From the NCBI GenBank assembly GCA_037178675.1, contig JAYMGJ010000211.1, forward strand, positions 39,261 through 103,260: DNA of 64,000 nt, given 5' to 3'. Made by a program: the position numbers and the translations under genes. Below are positions 11,455-23,203 of this stretch, one piece after another (the first letter of the stretch is position 1; each line of letters begins with the position of its first letter). This stretch comes from Scleroderma bovista. Lineage: Eukaryota; Basidiomycota; Agaricomycetes; Boletales; Sclerodermataceae. The notes beneath the pieces are model-generated. The model searched no databases. It worked only from the letters and a program-made list of their open reading frames with translations, and was not told the DNA's origin.

Positions 11455-12700
11455 GTTTGTTGGACGACTTTGTGGAGAGACAGGCGTATGCCAGGGGGGA
11501 TGGAAATGGTGATTGGGAGAAGTGTTTTGATTGAGGGGGTCGATACCGATTGGATAGAAGGTACTTCAGCGCCGGGGGGCTTTCTCCTGAGAGTGTAGTG
11601 ATTCGTTGATGCAAAGTTACTTCAGGGGCATCGTGCAGTTTTTAGTATAACTCTTATTCCGCAGGCAGTCAAGTTCATCCTCGACCTGTAGCGCCGATTT
11701 CTGTCCCCCCTTCCTGAGGACGTTCTAACAAGTCACCATGGTATGTCATCTTACATCGGACGACATTGCATTACGTCCTCCCATCCCCGTCTCACTGTCG
11801 TCGAGCTGCAGCGTGTAGCAATGCATTAGCTGTTATTGGCTGATTGCGTGTAAATCACTCTGGGTACTTCGTCGTCAATGATGTTCCCTGGTACTGTGAT
11901 TCATCGTGCCAATCGAGCAAACCAGTGATTGCACAATGGCCCAAACGTGACTCCACAGCTTGCTGATAACAGTTATGGGAGTAATGGACTACGAGTATGA
12001 CTGTCATAAGCGACATTCAGTTGGACTTGGGATCATTCAGATAGGAGGCTGAGGCCTTGACCTTGACGAGACCAGTAAGGACATCGAGGGAGTGGCTAGG
12101 ATCAATATCCAAAATACTGGCTTTACTCATGACGGAGTCGGACAGCGACAGCGAGAGATCTGTACGGTTGACGTCCGAAGCCGTGGAGTTGAATTTGGTC
12201 GCATCCTCCCTATACAGCTGGGCGCCGAGGAACTGATTGATGCGCTCATCAAACAGTTCCCCAAGGCGAACAGTGTGGCCAAGAGTAGGGCGTTCAAACA
12301 CGGTCGGCCTGCTTTTATCGGAGTATTGTAAGCCAGTAGACATGGCGGGTGTTTATCCTGGTGGGATGGGCAAGCTCTGTGAATTAGGCGGTGTGGTAAG
12401 TGCGTTACCTATAGATACCTAGGACGCCGCATAGTCGTTTCCCAACGTTGCAAAACGGAGGATGTGCCAAGAATGCCTCGAGGCTGACAAGCTCAACCAA
12501 CACCATGATGGATTACTGAGGTGGCAATCTGGTAAGTGGCCTTATGTGGGCGCCCGCCTGCGGAGTGCATTGGGCAAGGACTTGTTGTCGTAGGGTCTTG
12601 CTCAGTTGGTAGTACCTTTGCCCATGGGTTCTAGTTTGAAGACAGGAACTGCAAAACCTAAAGTCTAGTCACCTGAAGGTTGAGGACCAGATCTCGCTGC
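11455..12700. repeat. Shortened duplicate of 5,800-9,780
   Basis: The order of matches follows the parent: end of the phosphatase gene (11,460-11,535), the intergenic sequence after it (to about 12,020), the N-terminal part of the SNTX-like gene (12,020-12,343), and the SNTX upstream spacer (12,430-12,700). Relative to the parent about 2.4 kb is missing: the sequence jumps from the position equivalent to about 6,353 straight to the equivalent of about 8,751. Small gaps also occur in the spacer. Confidence 0.85.
12017..12343 (-). pseudogene. Truncated SNTX-like gene fragment
   Basis: 108 codons matching the N-terminus of the gene at 6,752-9,072, starting at the equivalent ATG (12,343). The fragment stops where the 2.4-kb internal deletion of the duplicate begins, so the remainder of the MACPF-like domain and all later exons are absent. 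The reading frame is open up to the break, which suggests a fairly recent duplication. It cannot encode a complete protein. Confidence 0.85.
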
Positions 12701-13109
12701 AATGAGGTAGTACATGCGTGTGGGTCAAGTCACAAGTGAAGCCCATTTCCTAGATTGGCTGACTATGCTAGAGCTCAGGTACAAACATAGACAAATACCT
12801 CGTCAGCCCGTGGAGATGTGGATAGAAACCAGAGATAAGGAATTTCAGAAGGAGAGACGGATTGGCGCGGATGGTAGGAGAGTCGCGTTTTTATTTACCC
12901 CATATACGCCCCGCTAAAAGGATAGAGCGATCATGCCACAAGTTTGCAATTTGACGAGGTTAGAAACCTGCAGGGAAGACTCTGACTAACGGGATCATGC
13001 CTAGATGGAGAGAGAGAGAGAGAATTCTAAATTTGTATACCGCTGCAAGCAATCATGCCTAGATAGAAGTGGGAAAGGGTTTGGGGCCAGACCGACTCCA
13101 AAGGTGACC
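12701..13109. other. Spacer before the TIR insertion
   Basis: No gene is recognisable. It contains the 45-bp insertion at 13,007-13,051 and, at its right end, the ACTCCAAAGGTGACC part of the array promoter cassette. Confidence 0.5.
13007..13051 (-). mobile_element. Short 5'-truncated retroposed sequence with 13-bp target duplication
   Basis: The 13-bp sequence ATCATGCCTAGAT occurs at 12,994-13,006 and again at 13,052-13,064. It flanks 45 bp that begin with a (GA)n run and continue ATTCTAAATTTGTATACCGC. The insert resembles the tail of the SINE at 45,964 onwards ((GA)n, then ACATCTTTATTTATATCCCG and TGTAAGCAA). Read on the minus strand it is a 3'-terminal piece ending in (CT)n, as expected from target-primed reverse transcription that stopped early. 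Confidence 0.6.
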
Positions 13110-14862
13110 ATGACATCTATGAAATGCTGGACAACCGCGCCCCAAAGAACTGCTTCGACCGAGCGGCAGAAGTCTTTAGCAAGTAGCATCGGCGGGACTC
13201 CAAACACCCTTTTACAGAACATTGAAGTGCATTTTGCCAGATATTCACTGTCCACCAGAACAAGCCGCCGGGGGTGGCAGGTACAGAGATACCATGACGA
13301 CAATGACCTACTACCGACACTAGTGAGAAGGTGGTTGTGGTCGACGCGGGAGAGGTGGTGGAGAGGTTGTGGTCGCAGGGTAGGGCTGGGCAGGCTGGCA
13401 GCACGGGCAGCCGTCGCTGTTGTTGACATCGTCATGCCGCTGGAGGTTGTAGTCGTGGCGAGGCGGTCATCATCGTTGTGAGCATTAGAATATACTGCAA
13501 GAATTAACGATGCTTATGGAGGTGAAACTGAACCACGCGAACCAACAGGGACGCCAACACATTGTACCATAGTAGAACACACCGATTGATGTGTTAGGGG
13601 GCACGAACCAAATGTTTGCATTCGACAGCACCAGCCAACTTATAGTTGTGTTTTCTGTTGCAGGTGAGCTGTCGTGATCGAGCGAACATACTCACCACTC
13701 ACCATCTTCTATACCCATGGTACCCTGATGCTGGTGGTGATGGTCGTTCGTCGGCATTGGGGCATTGAGCATGAAGCCCGCCCATTGGTTCACATTAGTG
13801 AGCTACCATGTGAATCCGTCTTCGGGTGATTAGAACCGAACGCTGACAGAAAGTGGTCCACTTCGTTGGCGCCGATGTCGAATGGCACTGAAACGGCCAA
13901 TATGAGGATGTGTGGGTGTTGGAGGTGTAAGACGCAGAGTCAAGGTGGCGGATGGCTTGAGAGCCACATGGATGCGTCGAACGGGAAACAGGCATGTGCC
14001 AAGCATTGAAATAGATGTTATAATACGTACAAATGCACCAGAAAATGTTAGAACGTGCAAAATGAGAAAGAAATGTCCAGATTTACCCATTGAGGCTGTC
14101 ACTCGGATGGCGCGAATGGCTACTATTCGAATGGCCGAGTGTATGTACACAGCATTGCAGACAACACGGAAATAGTCTCCTTAAGCCAGACTCTCTTCGT
14201 AGATGAAAATAGTTGTTCCTCTAGAAGGAGAACGCGGAAACGGCTGAAGACGAGCCAGAAAACGTTAGAACGCATCGAAGATCTAAAATTCACTGAGTAC
14301 GCCCAAAATCGAATAGCGCGAACCTGCCGATCAATGGAGAAGGGCCAGTGTCAACTATGTCAATGTATACGTACTGATGAACACCCCGATCATGGTCCTA
14401 GGTCGAAAGATCGTCTTTGGACAAGTTGCGAGTTAAGACAAGGCGGGCACTGGAGCGCGAGAGTGTCGCACAACCCCATGAAGCATCCATGTGATATCTA
14501 TAGATCGAGCCGCATCGACGCATATGAGTTAAATTCGAACCTAGATATGTCGAACGACATATCATAGTAGTAGTAGTAGATACCCTTGTCAACAGCCGTA
14601 CTTTCAGGACCCCTGTAGATGAACATTCTGCATCATAAACACGAATAGCTGATAAACATAACACGTTGATACTTTACCGAAAGCAAGGTATACTTCGACA
14701 TTGTGCGAATTTTGATATGCACCTCAACATTCTGTAAAAGGGTGTTTAGAGTCTCGCCGATGCTACTTACTAAAAGAAGTAATGGCTTCTGCCGTTCGAA
14801 GCACTGTGCTTCTTTGCCAAGGGTGCGGTTGTCCGGGATTCCATACCATCACTACTATGAAT
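13110..14862. mobile_element. Non-autonomous element with long terminal inverted repeats
   Basis: Copies 1 and 3 of the membrane-gene promoter read GGTGACC directly followed, within a few bases, by GCTCTCACC. In copy 2 about 1.75 kb lies between these two landmarks. The ends of the insert are imperfect inverted repeats of about 110-120 bp: 13,126-13,232 pairs with 14,715-14,837, sharing GGACAACCGC, GTAGCATCGGCG and AAACACCCTTTTACAGAA. I see no transposase; the interior has only short frames and a small (TAG)n run near 14,567. The target duplication is unclear. It lies between the upstream promoter cassette and the CATAAAAG-type region of copy 2. Confidence 0.65.
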
Positions 14863-15016
14863 GCTCTCACCGCGAGGTAGTTGTCCTCTCTGACCTGTGA
14901 TTGGCTCACCAAACGTTCTCAGTGGAGTGATATGGCAGGCACCTCGGATAAAAGACTAAATTGCCATAATGCAGGTAGTTATCGATGATCATCCTGCGTC
15001 TCTACTTTTCCTCGTA

Positions 15017-16229
15017 ATGAGCCAAGGATCCTCTCCCATCCTCAACCCCGTCGTCTATCTCAACTACCTCAATCATACAGTTGCATATAAGTATGAGTAT
15101 ACAAGGGATGTATCCCTGGTTACACTTGGTGTACGTCGTGCAGCTGTGATCCCAGCACCTTACCCATTTGATGTACACCGGTGAAGACCCTGGCCTGGGA
15201 CATTCTTTTGAGTACCTCCGACGATTGTAGGTTGATCGAGACGGGGAAGATATCTGCTGTGTTGTTTGCGTACTTCCTCGCTAGGCCAGGTGTTTCGTCC
15301 GTCTATCGTAACTGTTTTCCTGACATTTTCAACAGACCATCTGCGCTCACTATGGTAGTTCTGGATGTCATGCTAAAAAGTAGGCGTTTCCTCGTATTCG
15401 GAGCACACTCGTCTGATGAGTTGCACTTTTTCTCTGTGCTGTAGCGGCTCCTATCAATAACTGCACCGCCATAGCCATTGTCCTCATGGCGCTGCAAACA
15501 GTCTCGACTGCGGCATCCTCGTACCTCTTCCTCAAACGTGTCCACGCTGTTTACCACGGAAACGACGTAGTCAGGCATCTCTTTAGTTTTTTGTGGCTCG
15601 TCGGCGTGGGCACCTCTTGTGCAGTGTTTTCTGGGACTCTACACGACTACAGCGAAATTGCTGACACTAAACATTGCCTGCGATATCAAAACCAAGCACA
15701 ATTGACGATCGCTTTTGTGATGCCTGTTATCTTCGACGTCCTTGTCTATCTTGCAATTTCATACAAGATCATCACCAGCCATCGATTGGGGAAGAAATGG
15801 TCCTGAGGGGAGTTTTGGCGTGGAGAAGCATTCCCTCATTTCTCTAAGGCTATATTAAGCGGAGGACAACAGTACTATGGGTAAGGAGCGGTATTATTCT
15901 GGTGGCAATCCAGACGCTCGACACTAATCTATCTGCACAGAATTACCAACTCGGTCAACATAACACGGCTGGCGAACAGCTTACAGGCCAGCAAATCTCC
16001 TACACTCCGACTACTCTTCTTGAGTCCCGCTGTAGCGTTGACGAGCGCTATGGCTTGCCGAGTATACCGCAATCTGATCATCGAGTCATTGCTCAACTCG
16101 GAAGGGATGAACGGGAAGTCATTGACTGCGCCAAAATTCGCAGATAGACGAGTCGCGAACCAGACGCTTCCAACGAGCGCGATAGCATCCGTGTCGCCCT
16201 ATTTTGAGTCTGATGTCGAGCGTGGTTGA
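15017..16229 (+). pseudogene. Multi-pass membrane protein, array copy 2 (nonsense mutation)
   Basis: It has the same five-exon layout as copy 1 and is highly similar to it. Exon 4 is cut short by TGA at 15,804-15,806, where copy 1 has TGG, so the product would end after LGKKWS before the last hydrophobic segments. A second change makes a TGA at 16,227-16,229, eleven codons earlier than in the other copies. The upstream promoter is split by the TIR element at 13,110-14,862. Together these suggest an inactive copy. Confidence 0.8.
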
Positions 16230-17015
16230 AGTGTTCCAAAGGGAAAGTTTTGACGGCTTTGTGAATGTCATGACGTTGATGACTTGTATTACTTTTCCGT
16301 TGGCAATCTAGCCCCTCAATTCTGCCTTAACTACCTTTGATACCTCGAGGCTTGATCCCATGCGGATAAAAAATACCCGCATCTAATTATTTATTTCTGC
16401 CCGGGTCAGTCCAGAAGGATCTGAGCTAGTCCCAGCGTTATATCATCCTTACCAAGTAATATACGGTCCGAGGACCATTCCATTCAAATGTTGGATAATT
16501 GACACTGTCCATGATGCATTTGACTGGTTGAATGCTGAGGGGTTGCCTTTTTGTTGGAAGTGACAGCCACATAATTTGTTAGTTCCTCCTTTGGGTCTTC
16601 TTGTGGATCCACCACTTGTCGGATTGTAACCACGCAGTCTACGGCCGACTGAGTGGCATTTACTGAAGCCCGTCGCCTAAAGAGGGGTACGTCTACTAGT
16701 AATAAGCACTTTCAAGCGGCTCTTGCGGCGAAACAGAGTCAGTATTAAACTTTTAAGTGTAAAAGATGCACGTTTGGCCAAATATTTGCGAATGGCTCAG
16801 GAAGTTCCAGCCCGTTGGCATAACTCCAAAAGTGACCGTATCATTGCTCTCACCCCACCCCCGAGGCAGTGTCCTCTCTGACCTGTGATTGGCACACTGT
16901 TCTGCTCCCAGACACCTTACATAAAAGACTAGATTACCCGCAATGCAGGCAGTTATCAGTGCTTGTCCATGCTGGTCTGGATGGTGATTATCCTGCGTCT
17001 TTACTTTTCTTCGTA
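16230..17015. repeat. Array spacer and promoter cassette of copy 3
   Basis: Conserved in order with the spacers after copies 3-6: CTAATTATTTATT, CCAGAAGGATCTGAGCTAG, ACCATTCCAT, GTTGCCTTTTTGTTGG and a short repeat around GGATCCACCACTTGTCGG. It then passes into the promoter cassette with ACATAAAAGACTA upstream of the ATG at 17,016. No gene is present. Confidence 0.7.
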
Positions 17016-18263
17016 ATGAGCCAAGGGTCCTCTCTCGTCCTCAACCCCGTCGTATATCTCAACTACCTCAATCATACAGTCGCAGGTGACTATGAGATCA
17101 CAAGGGATGTGTCTCTGGCTACACTTGGTGTACGTCGTGCAGCTATGATTCCAGTATCTTACCCAAACTTACCCATCTGATGTACACCGGTTAAGGCCCT
17201 GGCCTGGGACATTCTCTCGAGTATCCCGGAAGATTACAGGTTGATCCAGACGGGGAAGATATCCGCTGTGTTGTTTGCATACTTCCTGGCTAGGTCAGGT
17301 GTTTCGTCCGTCTATCGTACTGTTTTCCTGACATTTTCAACAGACCATCTGCGCTCACTATGGTAGTTCTGGACGTTATGCTGAAAAGTAGGCGTTTCCT
17401 CGTATTCAGAGCACACTTGTCTGATGAGTTGCACTTTTCGTGCTGTAGCGGGTCCCATCAATAACTGCACTGTTATAGCCATTGTCCTCATGGCGCTGCA
17501 AGCAGTCTCGACTGCGGCATCGTCATACCTTTTCCTCAAACGTGTCCACGCTGTCTACTACGGAAACAACATAGTCAGGCACTTCTTTAGTTTTATGTGG
17601 CTCGTAGGCGTGGGCACCTCCTGTGCAGTGTTTTCTGGGACTCTCCACGACTACAGCGAAATTGCTGACACGAAACATTGTCTGCGATATCAACACCAGG
17701 CAGAATTGACCATCGCCTATATGGTCCCTGTTATGTTCGACAACCTTGTCTATTCTGTGATTTCATACAAGATCATCACCACCCATAGATTGGGGAAGAA
17801 ATGGTCCTGGAAAGACTTTTGGTGCGGAAAACTTGGGTTCCCTCATTTCTCTCAGGCTATATTAAGTGGAGGACAACAGTACTATGGGTAAGGAACGGTA
17901 TTATTCTGGGAGCAATCTAGACGCTCAACATTGATCTGTCTGCACAGAATGACCAACGCGATCAACACAGCACGGCTCTCGCTCAGCTCACAGACCAACA
18001 TTTCTCCTACTCTCCAACTACTCCTCTCGAGTCCCGCTGTGGCGTTGACGAGCGCTATGGCCTGCAAAGTATACCGAGATCTGATCATCGAGTCATTGCT
18101 CGACTCAGAAGGGATGAACGGGAAGCCATTGACTGCACTAAAATTCGCAGATAGACGCCGAGTAGTGAACCAAACGCTCCCAATAAACGCAACCATATCG
18201 GTGTCGCCCTATTCTGAGTCTGATGGTGAGCGCGGCTGTAGTGTTCCAAAGGGAGAGGTTTGA
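17016..18263 (+). CDS. Multi-pass membrane protein, array copy 3
   Basis: Five exons as in copy 1; exon 1 begins MSQGSSLVLNPVV. Exon 4 is open from TGPINNC to SGGQQYYG and exon 5 (MTNAINTARL) is open to the stop at 18,263. Intron 1 is a few bases longer than in the other copies. There is an extra Leu-Gly in the WCGKLGFPHFS loop. No inactivating change is seen. Confidence 0.8.
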
Positions 18264-18817
18264 TGGCTTTGCGAATGTCATGACGAGGATTTGACGACCT
18301 ATATTATTTTTCTGTTAGCAATCCAGCCCCTCAACCCTGTGTAATACTTCGAGGCTTGAAGCTTGAAGCTTGATCCCATGTGAACAAAAAATACCCAGAC
18401 ATCTAATTATTTATTCCTGCTCGGTCAATCCAGAAGGATCTGAGCTAGTTCCAGCGTTATACGATCCTTGCTACCAAGTACATACTATGGTCTGAGAACC
18501 ATTCCATCCAATTATTGGATAACCTACATTGACCATATGTGAGGCATGTGACTAGTTGAACGGTGGGGGTTGCCTTTTTGTTGGCAGTGCACCACATAAT
18601 TTGTTCAAGTTCTTCCATCTGGAGTCATCGTTATCGATTATCCTTTGCTTCCCGCGGAGTGTAAAGCGTGATTCTCGCCTCCTGCTCTCCGTCCTGTTGT
18701 CCTACGTATCTGATAACGTTAACTGAATTTCCCTTCGATTTGATATCCCTGTTTTTCTTTCTTTCTGTTGCACAGTGTACACGACCGCCAAAAAAGATGC
18801 ATCGTCGGGTGAGGCAC
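18264..18817. repeat. Array spacer with SF3B2 5'-region remnant
   Basis: The first part repeats the conserved spacer. The end (ACGACCGCCAAAAAAGATGC, then TCGTCGGGTGAGGCACCC) matches the sequence about 100 bp upstream of the SF3B2 start codon at 31,150-31,195. The SF3B2 5' region was therefore carried along in the duplications. Confidence 0.7.
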
Positions 18818-19611
18818 CCCAACTTTTGCTACAGGTAATACCACCACCCCACGGACGAGCAAACACCCGAGGCGAGCGCTTCCACCAGAGCCAGGATCAC
18901 CAGGGAGGCAATACAGCCGTTGCAAGGTCGGTTACCGTTCAAGGCCCCCTGAACTCAAATATATGCATCATTCCCTCCGCAGACTATGCCAAAACTGTGA
19001 CGTCCTATCCCCCCCAGGAACGAGAAGACACAGTTATTGGAGCGTATACACGCCATTATTGGCAACGAAACTTTTACATTCGACAAGATCAGTTCTTGGT
19101 TCGCAAGACACAGAAACCCGGCACATTCCCTACGCAGAAGGGAATGGTCGCAAAGACACAAGTCCAACCGAGGTACTACGGTTCGCGGATGATGACAGTA
19201 TCCGTGTGTCCATGTTTCTCTGTGCATAGAGAAGGTGTGGATATTGGTGCACGAGAATGTATGCGCTTTGTAGTGTTTCCATCGTTCACTCCAACACAGC
19301 TACATCAGCTGCAACAATTGTACAGAAACCGACCAGATTCTGCCGAAGGTGTCATCACGTTCTGGACAACGCGTTTGAAAGCGGACAGGGAGGGAGTGGG
19401 AGCGTGGATAGAATACCAGCGAGAAACAACCAAAGGACAACCAGCACGGGCTGCACCTGCAGCTATCGCGTCTGATCACACACCGAGTTTATCACCGACA
19501 TCACCGACAGATCCGTTTGCGCGGGCCCATCTTCCGATGCGCGCCAAGTGACCATCAGCAAATAAATCCCCCGAAATGCGGGTTTCTTTCTTACCGTCTG
19601 TCGCCGTAAAG
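18818..19611 (+). CDS. Unrecognised open frame in a spacer-specific insertion
   Basis: In the other array units GTGAGGCAC is followed directly by CTCTCCCAATTC or TTCTCCCAATTC. Here about 790 bp intervene. The insertion is almost fully covered by one frame of 258 codons (18,775-19,551, entering from the spacer) ending in a stop at 19,549-19,551, with AATAAA at 19,561-19,566. The protein contains RHYWQRNFYIRQDQF, VCPCFSVHREGVDIG and a Ser/Thr/Pro-rich tail. I recognise no domain. A frame this long is unlikely by chance, so it may be a captured exon or a complete small gene. No target duplication or inverted repeat is evident. Confidence 0.4.
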
Positions 19612-19878
19612 TTCTCCCAATTCCGATAAGGCTCTTGCGAATGGCTTAGGAACGGCCCCTCAGCTACTCAGACATTGGGGCTGTTCGGCGTTGGCACAAC
19701 TCCAAAGGTAGTGTCCCCTCTGACCTATGATTGACTCACCCAACGTCCTCAGTCGGTGCTGTGTCACAGTACTACACCCCTTGACATGACACCTTACATA
19801 TAAAAGACTAAACCCCCGCAATACAGGCAGTTATCAGTGCTTGTCCGACGATACCCTGCGTCTCTACCTTTCTTCGTA
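19612..19878 (+). promoter_or_regulatory. Promoter cassette of array copy 4
   Basis: Shares GCGAATGGCTTAGGAAC, GGGGCTGTTCGGCGTTGGC, ACTCCAAAGGTAGTG, GATTGACTCACCCAACGTCC and a TATAAAAGACTA box about 80 bp before the ATG with copy 5. Conservation across units marks these as candidate regulatory elements. Confidence 0.55.
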
Positions 19879-21118
19879 ATGAGCCAAGGATCCTCTCACA
19901 TCCTCAACCCCGTCGTCCATCTCAACTACCTCAATCATACAGTTGCAATCGACTATGAGATCACAAGGGATGTGTCTCTGGCTATACTTGGTGTACGTCG
20001 TGCAGCTATGATCCAAGTATCTTACCCAAGCTTACCCATCTGATGTGCACTGGTAAAGGCCCTGGCCTGGGACATTCTTTCGAGTATCCCGGAAGATTAC
20101 AGGTTGATCCAGACGGGGAAGATATCCGCTGTGTTGTTAGCTTATTTTCTGGCTAGGTCAGGTGTTTCGTCCGTCTATCCTAACTATTTTCCTGACGTTT
20201 TCAACAGACCATCTGCGCTGACTATGGTAGTTCTGGATGTCATGCTGAAGAGTAGGCGTTTCCCTGAATTCAGAGCACATTTGGCTGATAGTTGCACCTC
20301 TCTGTGCTATAGCGGGTCCTATCAACAACTGCACCGTTACAGCCATTGTCCTCATGGCGCTGCAAGCAATCTCGACTGTGGCATCGTCATACCTTTTCCT
20401 CAAACGTGTCCACGCTGTCTACTACGGACACAACGTAGTCAGCCACTTCTTTAGTTTTATGTGGCTCGTCGTTGTGGGCACCTCCTGTGCAGTGTTTCCT
20501 GGGACTCTTTACGACTACAGCGAAATTGCTGACACGAAGCACTGTCTGCGATACCAAAAACAGGCACAATTGACCATTGCATATGTGACCCCTTTTGTCT
20601 TCGACTTCCTTATCTATTCTGCGATTTCATCCAAGATTAGCTCCACCCATGGATCGGGGAAAAAATGGCGCTGGAAGGACATTTGGCGTGGAAAAGCGCT
20701 CCCTCATTTCTCTCAGGCTATATTGAGCGGAGGACAACAGTATTATTTGTAAGGAACGGTATCATTCTGGTAGCAATGTAGACGCTCAACACTAATCTGT
20801 CTGCACAGAATTACCAACTCGATCATCGTAGCACGACTTGTGTTGGGCTCACAGCCCAACATATCTCCCACTCTCCAACTACTCCTCTCGAGTCCCGCTG
20901 TGGCGTTGACGAGTGTTATGGCTTGCCGAGTATACCGAAATTTGATCGAGTCATTGCTCGACTCGGAATGGATGGACGGGAAGTCATTAACTGCGCCAAA
21001 ATTCGCAGATAAACGAATAGTAAACCAGACGCTCCCGACGAGCGCGACAGTATCGGTGTCGCCCTATTCTGAGTCTGATGTGGAGTGCGGTTGTAGTGTT
21101 CCAAAGGGGGAGGTTTGA
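19879..21118 (+). CDS. Multi-pass membrane protein, array copy 4
   Basis: Five exons. Exon 1 begins MSQGSSHILNPVV; exon 4 runs TGPINNC to SGGQQYYL; exon 5 begins ITNSIIVARL and ends at 21,118. Compared with copy 1 it lacks one Ile in the NLIIES segment (NLIES). All splice signals are retained and no stop interrupts the frame, so it is probably functional. Confidence 0.8.
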
Positions 21119-21889
21119 TGCCTTTGTGAATGTTATGACAAGGATTTTATGACCTTCTCCGTTAGCAATCCAGCCCCTGTCCCGACTACCTATAATATTT
21201 CGACGCTTGATCCCATGCGGACAAAAAATACCCAAAAATCTAATTATTTATTCCTGTTCGGTCAATCCAGAAGGATCTGAGCTAGTCCCAGCGTTATATT
21301 ATCCTTACTACCAAGTACATATGATCTGAGAACCATTCCATCCAATTATTGGATAACCGATGCTGTTCATGAGGCACATGACTGGTTGAATGGTGGGGAG
21401 TTACCTTTTTGTTGGCGGTGACAGCGCATAGTTTGTTAGTTCTTTCATCGTTGGGTCTTCCTCTGGTTCCAGGACTTGTCGGATTGCAAACTTGTGTCAT
21501 GATCGATCCGCTATCCCTCGTTTTCCGGAGTGTAAAGCACGATTCTCGCCCTCCTGCTCTCTGTCCTGTTGCCCTACGTGTCTGATAACTACATTTCCCC
21601 TCGATTTGATACCCCTGTGTTTTTCTTTCTGTTCCAGACTCACGTGCACACGACTACCTAAAAAGGACGCATCGTGGAGTGTGAGGCACCCGAGTCCCAA
21701 CTCTGACTTAGGCTCTGACCGAATATTTGTGAATGCGGCTCAGGAACGGCTGCTCACTGGCAGCTACTCAGTTACTGGGGCTGTTCGGCGTTGGTGTAAC
21801 TTCAAAGGTAGTGTCCCCTCTGGCCTGTGATTGGCTCACCCAATGTCCTCAGGTGCTGTGTACTAGTACCCTTGACCTGACACCTTACA
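21119..21889. repeat. Array spacer with SF3B2 5'-region remnant
   Basis: Same landmarks as the other spacers, including CACGTGCACACGACTACC near 21,640, which also occurs upstream of SF3B2 near 31,152. It then passes into the promoter cassette of copy 5. No gene is present. Confidence 0.7.
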
Positions 21890-21897
21890 TATAAAAG
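21890..21897 (+). promoter_or_regulatory. TATA box of array copy 5
   Basis: TATAAAAG, 81 bp upstream of the ATG at 21,971. The same site in copy 6 is the Helitron insertion point. Confidence 0.65.
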
Positions 21898-21970
21898 ACT
21901 AAATTGCTCGCAATGCAGGCAGTTACCAGTGCTTGTTCGACGATATCCTGCGTCTCTACCTTTCCTCGTA

Positions 21971-23203
21971 ATGAGTCAAGGATCCTCGCCCATCCTCAAC
22001 CCCGTCGTATATCTCAACTATCTCAATCATACAGTTGCACATGACTATGAGCTCACAAGGGATGTATCCCTGGCCACACTTGGCGTACGTCGTGCAGCTG
22101 TAATCCAAGCATCTTACCCATTTGACGTGCACCGGTGAAGGCCCTGGCCTGGGACATTCTCTCGAGTATCCCAGAAGATTGCAGGTTAATCCAGACAGGG
22201 AAGATATCTGCTGTGTTGTTTGCATACTTCCTGGCTAGGTCAGGTGTTTCGTCCGTCTATCCTAACTGTTTTCCTGACGTTTTCAACAGACCATCTGCGC
22301 TCACCATGGTAGTTCTGGACGTCATGCTGAAAAGTAGGTGCTTCCCCGCATTCAGAGCACACTTGCCTGTTGAGTTGCACTTTTCTCTGTGATATAGCGG
22401 GTCCTATCAATAACTGCACCGTTGTAGCCACTGTCCTCATGGCGCTGCAAGCAGTCTCGACTGCGGCATCCTCATACCTCTTCCTCAAACGTGTCCATGC
22501 TGTTTACTACGGAAACAACATAGTCAAGTACTTCTTTAGTTTTATGTGGCTCGCCGGCGTGGGCACCTCTTGTGCAATCTTTCCTGGGAATCTCCACGAC
22601 TACAGCGAAATTGCTGACACGAAACACTGTCTGCGATACCAAAACCAGGCACAATTGTTCATCACTTATGCGATGCCTGTTGTCTTCGACTTCCTTGTCT
22701 ATTCTGCGATTTCACACAAGATTCACAAGATTAACACCACCCATGGATCGCCGAAGAAATGGTGCTGGAGGGATATTTGGCGTGGAAAAGCGTTCCCTCA
22801 TTTCTCTCAGGCTATATTAAGCGGAGGACAACAGTACTATTTGTAAGGAACAGTATCATTCTGGTAGCAATGTAGACGCTTAACACTGATCTGTCTGCAC
22901 AGAATTACCAACTGGATTATCATAATACGACTTTCGTTCGGCCAACAGTCTCCTACGCTCCGCCTCCTCTTCTCGAGTCCTGCTGTGGCGTTGACGGGTG
23001 TTATGGCTTGCCGAGTATACCGAAATTTGATCATTGAATCATTGCTCGACTTGGAATGGACGAACCGGAAACCACCGACTGCGCCAAAATCCACAGATAG
23101 ACGAGCAGTAAGACAGACGCTTCCAACGAGCACAGTATCGGTGTCGCCCTATTCTGAATCTGATGTCGAGCGCGGTTGTAGTGTTCCAAAGGGAGAGGTT
23201 TGA
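21971..23203 (+). CDS. Multi-pass membrane protein, array copy 5 (reference model)
   Basis: Exons 21,971-22,084, 22,141-22,238, 22,290-22,333, 22,398-22,842 and 22,903-23,203 add up to 1,002 nt, an unbroken frame of 333 residues. Introns are 51-64 nt with GTACGT, GTCAGG, GTAGGT and GTAAGG donors. Exon 4 has a four-residue expansion (KIHKINTTH). Hydrophobic segments are spread from the WDILSSIP region to MACRV, suggesting six or seven membrane passes. The C-terminal tail ends ERGCSVPKGEV. The family is common in Agaricomycetes; its role is unknown. Confidence 0.85.
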
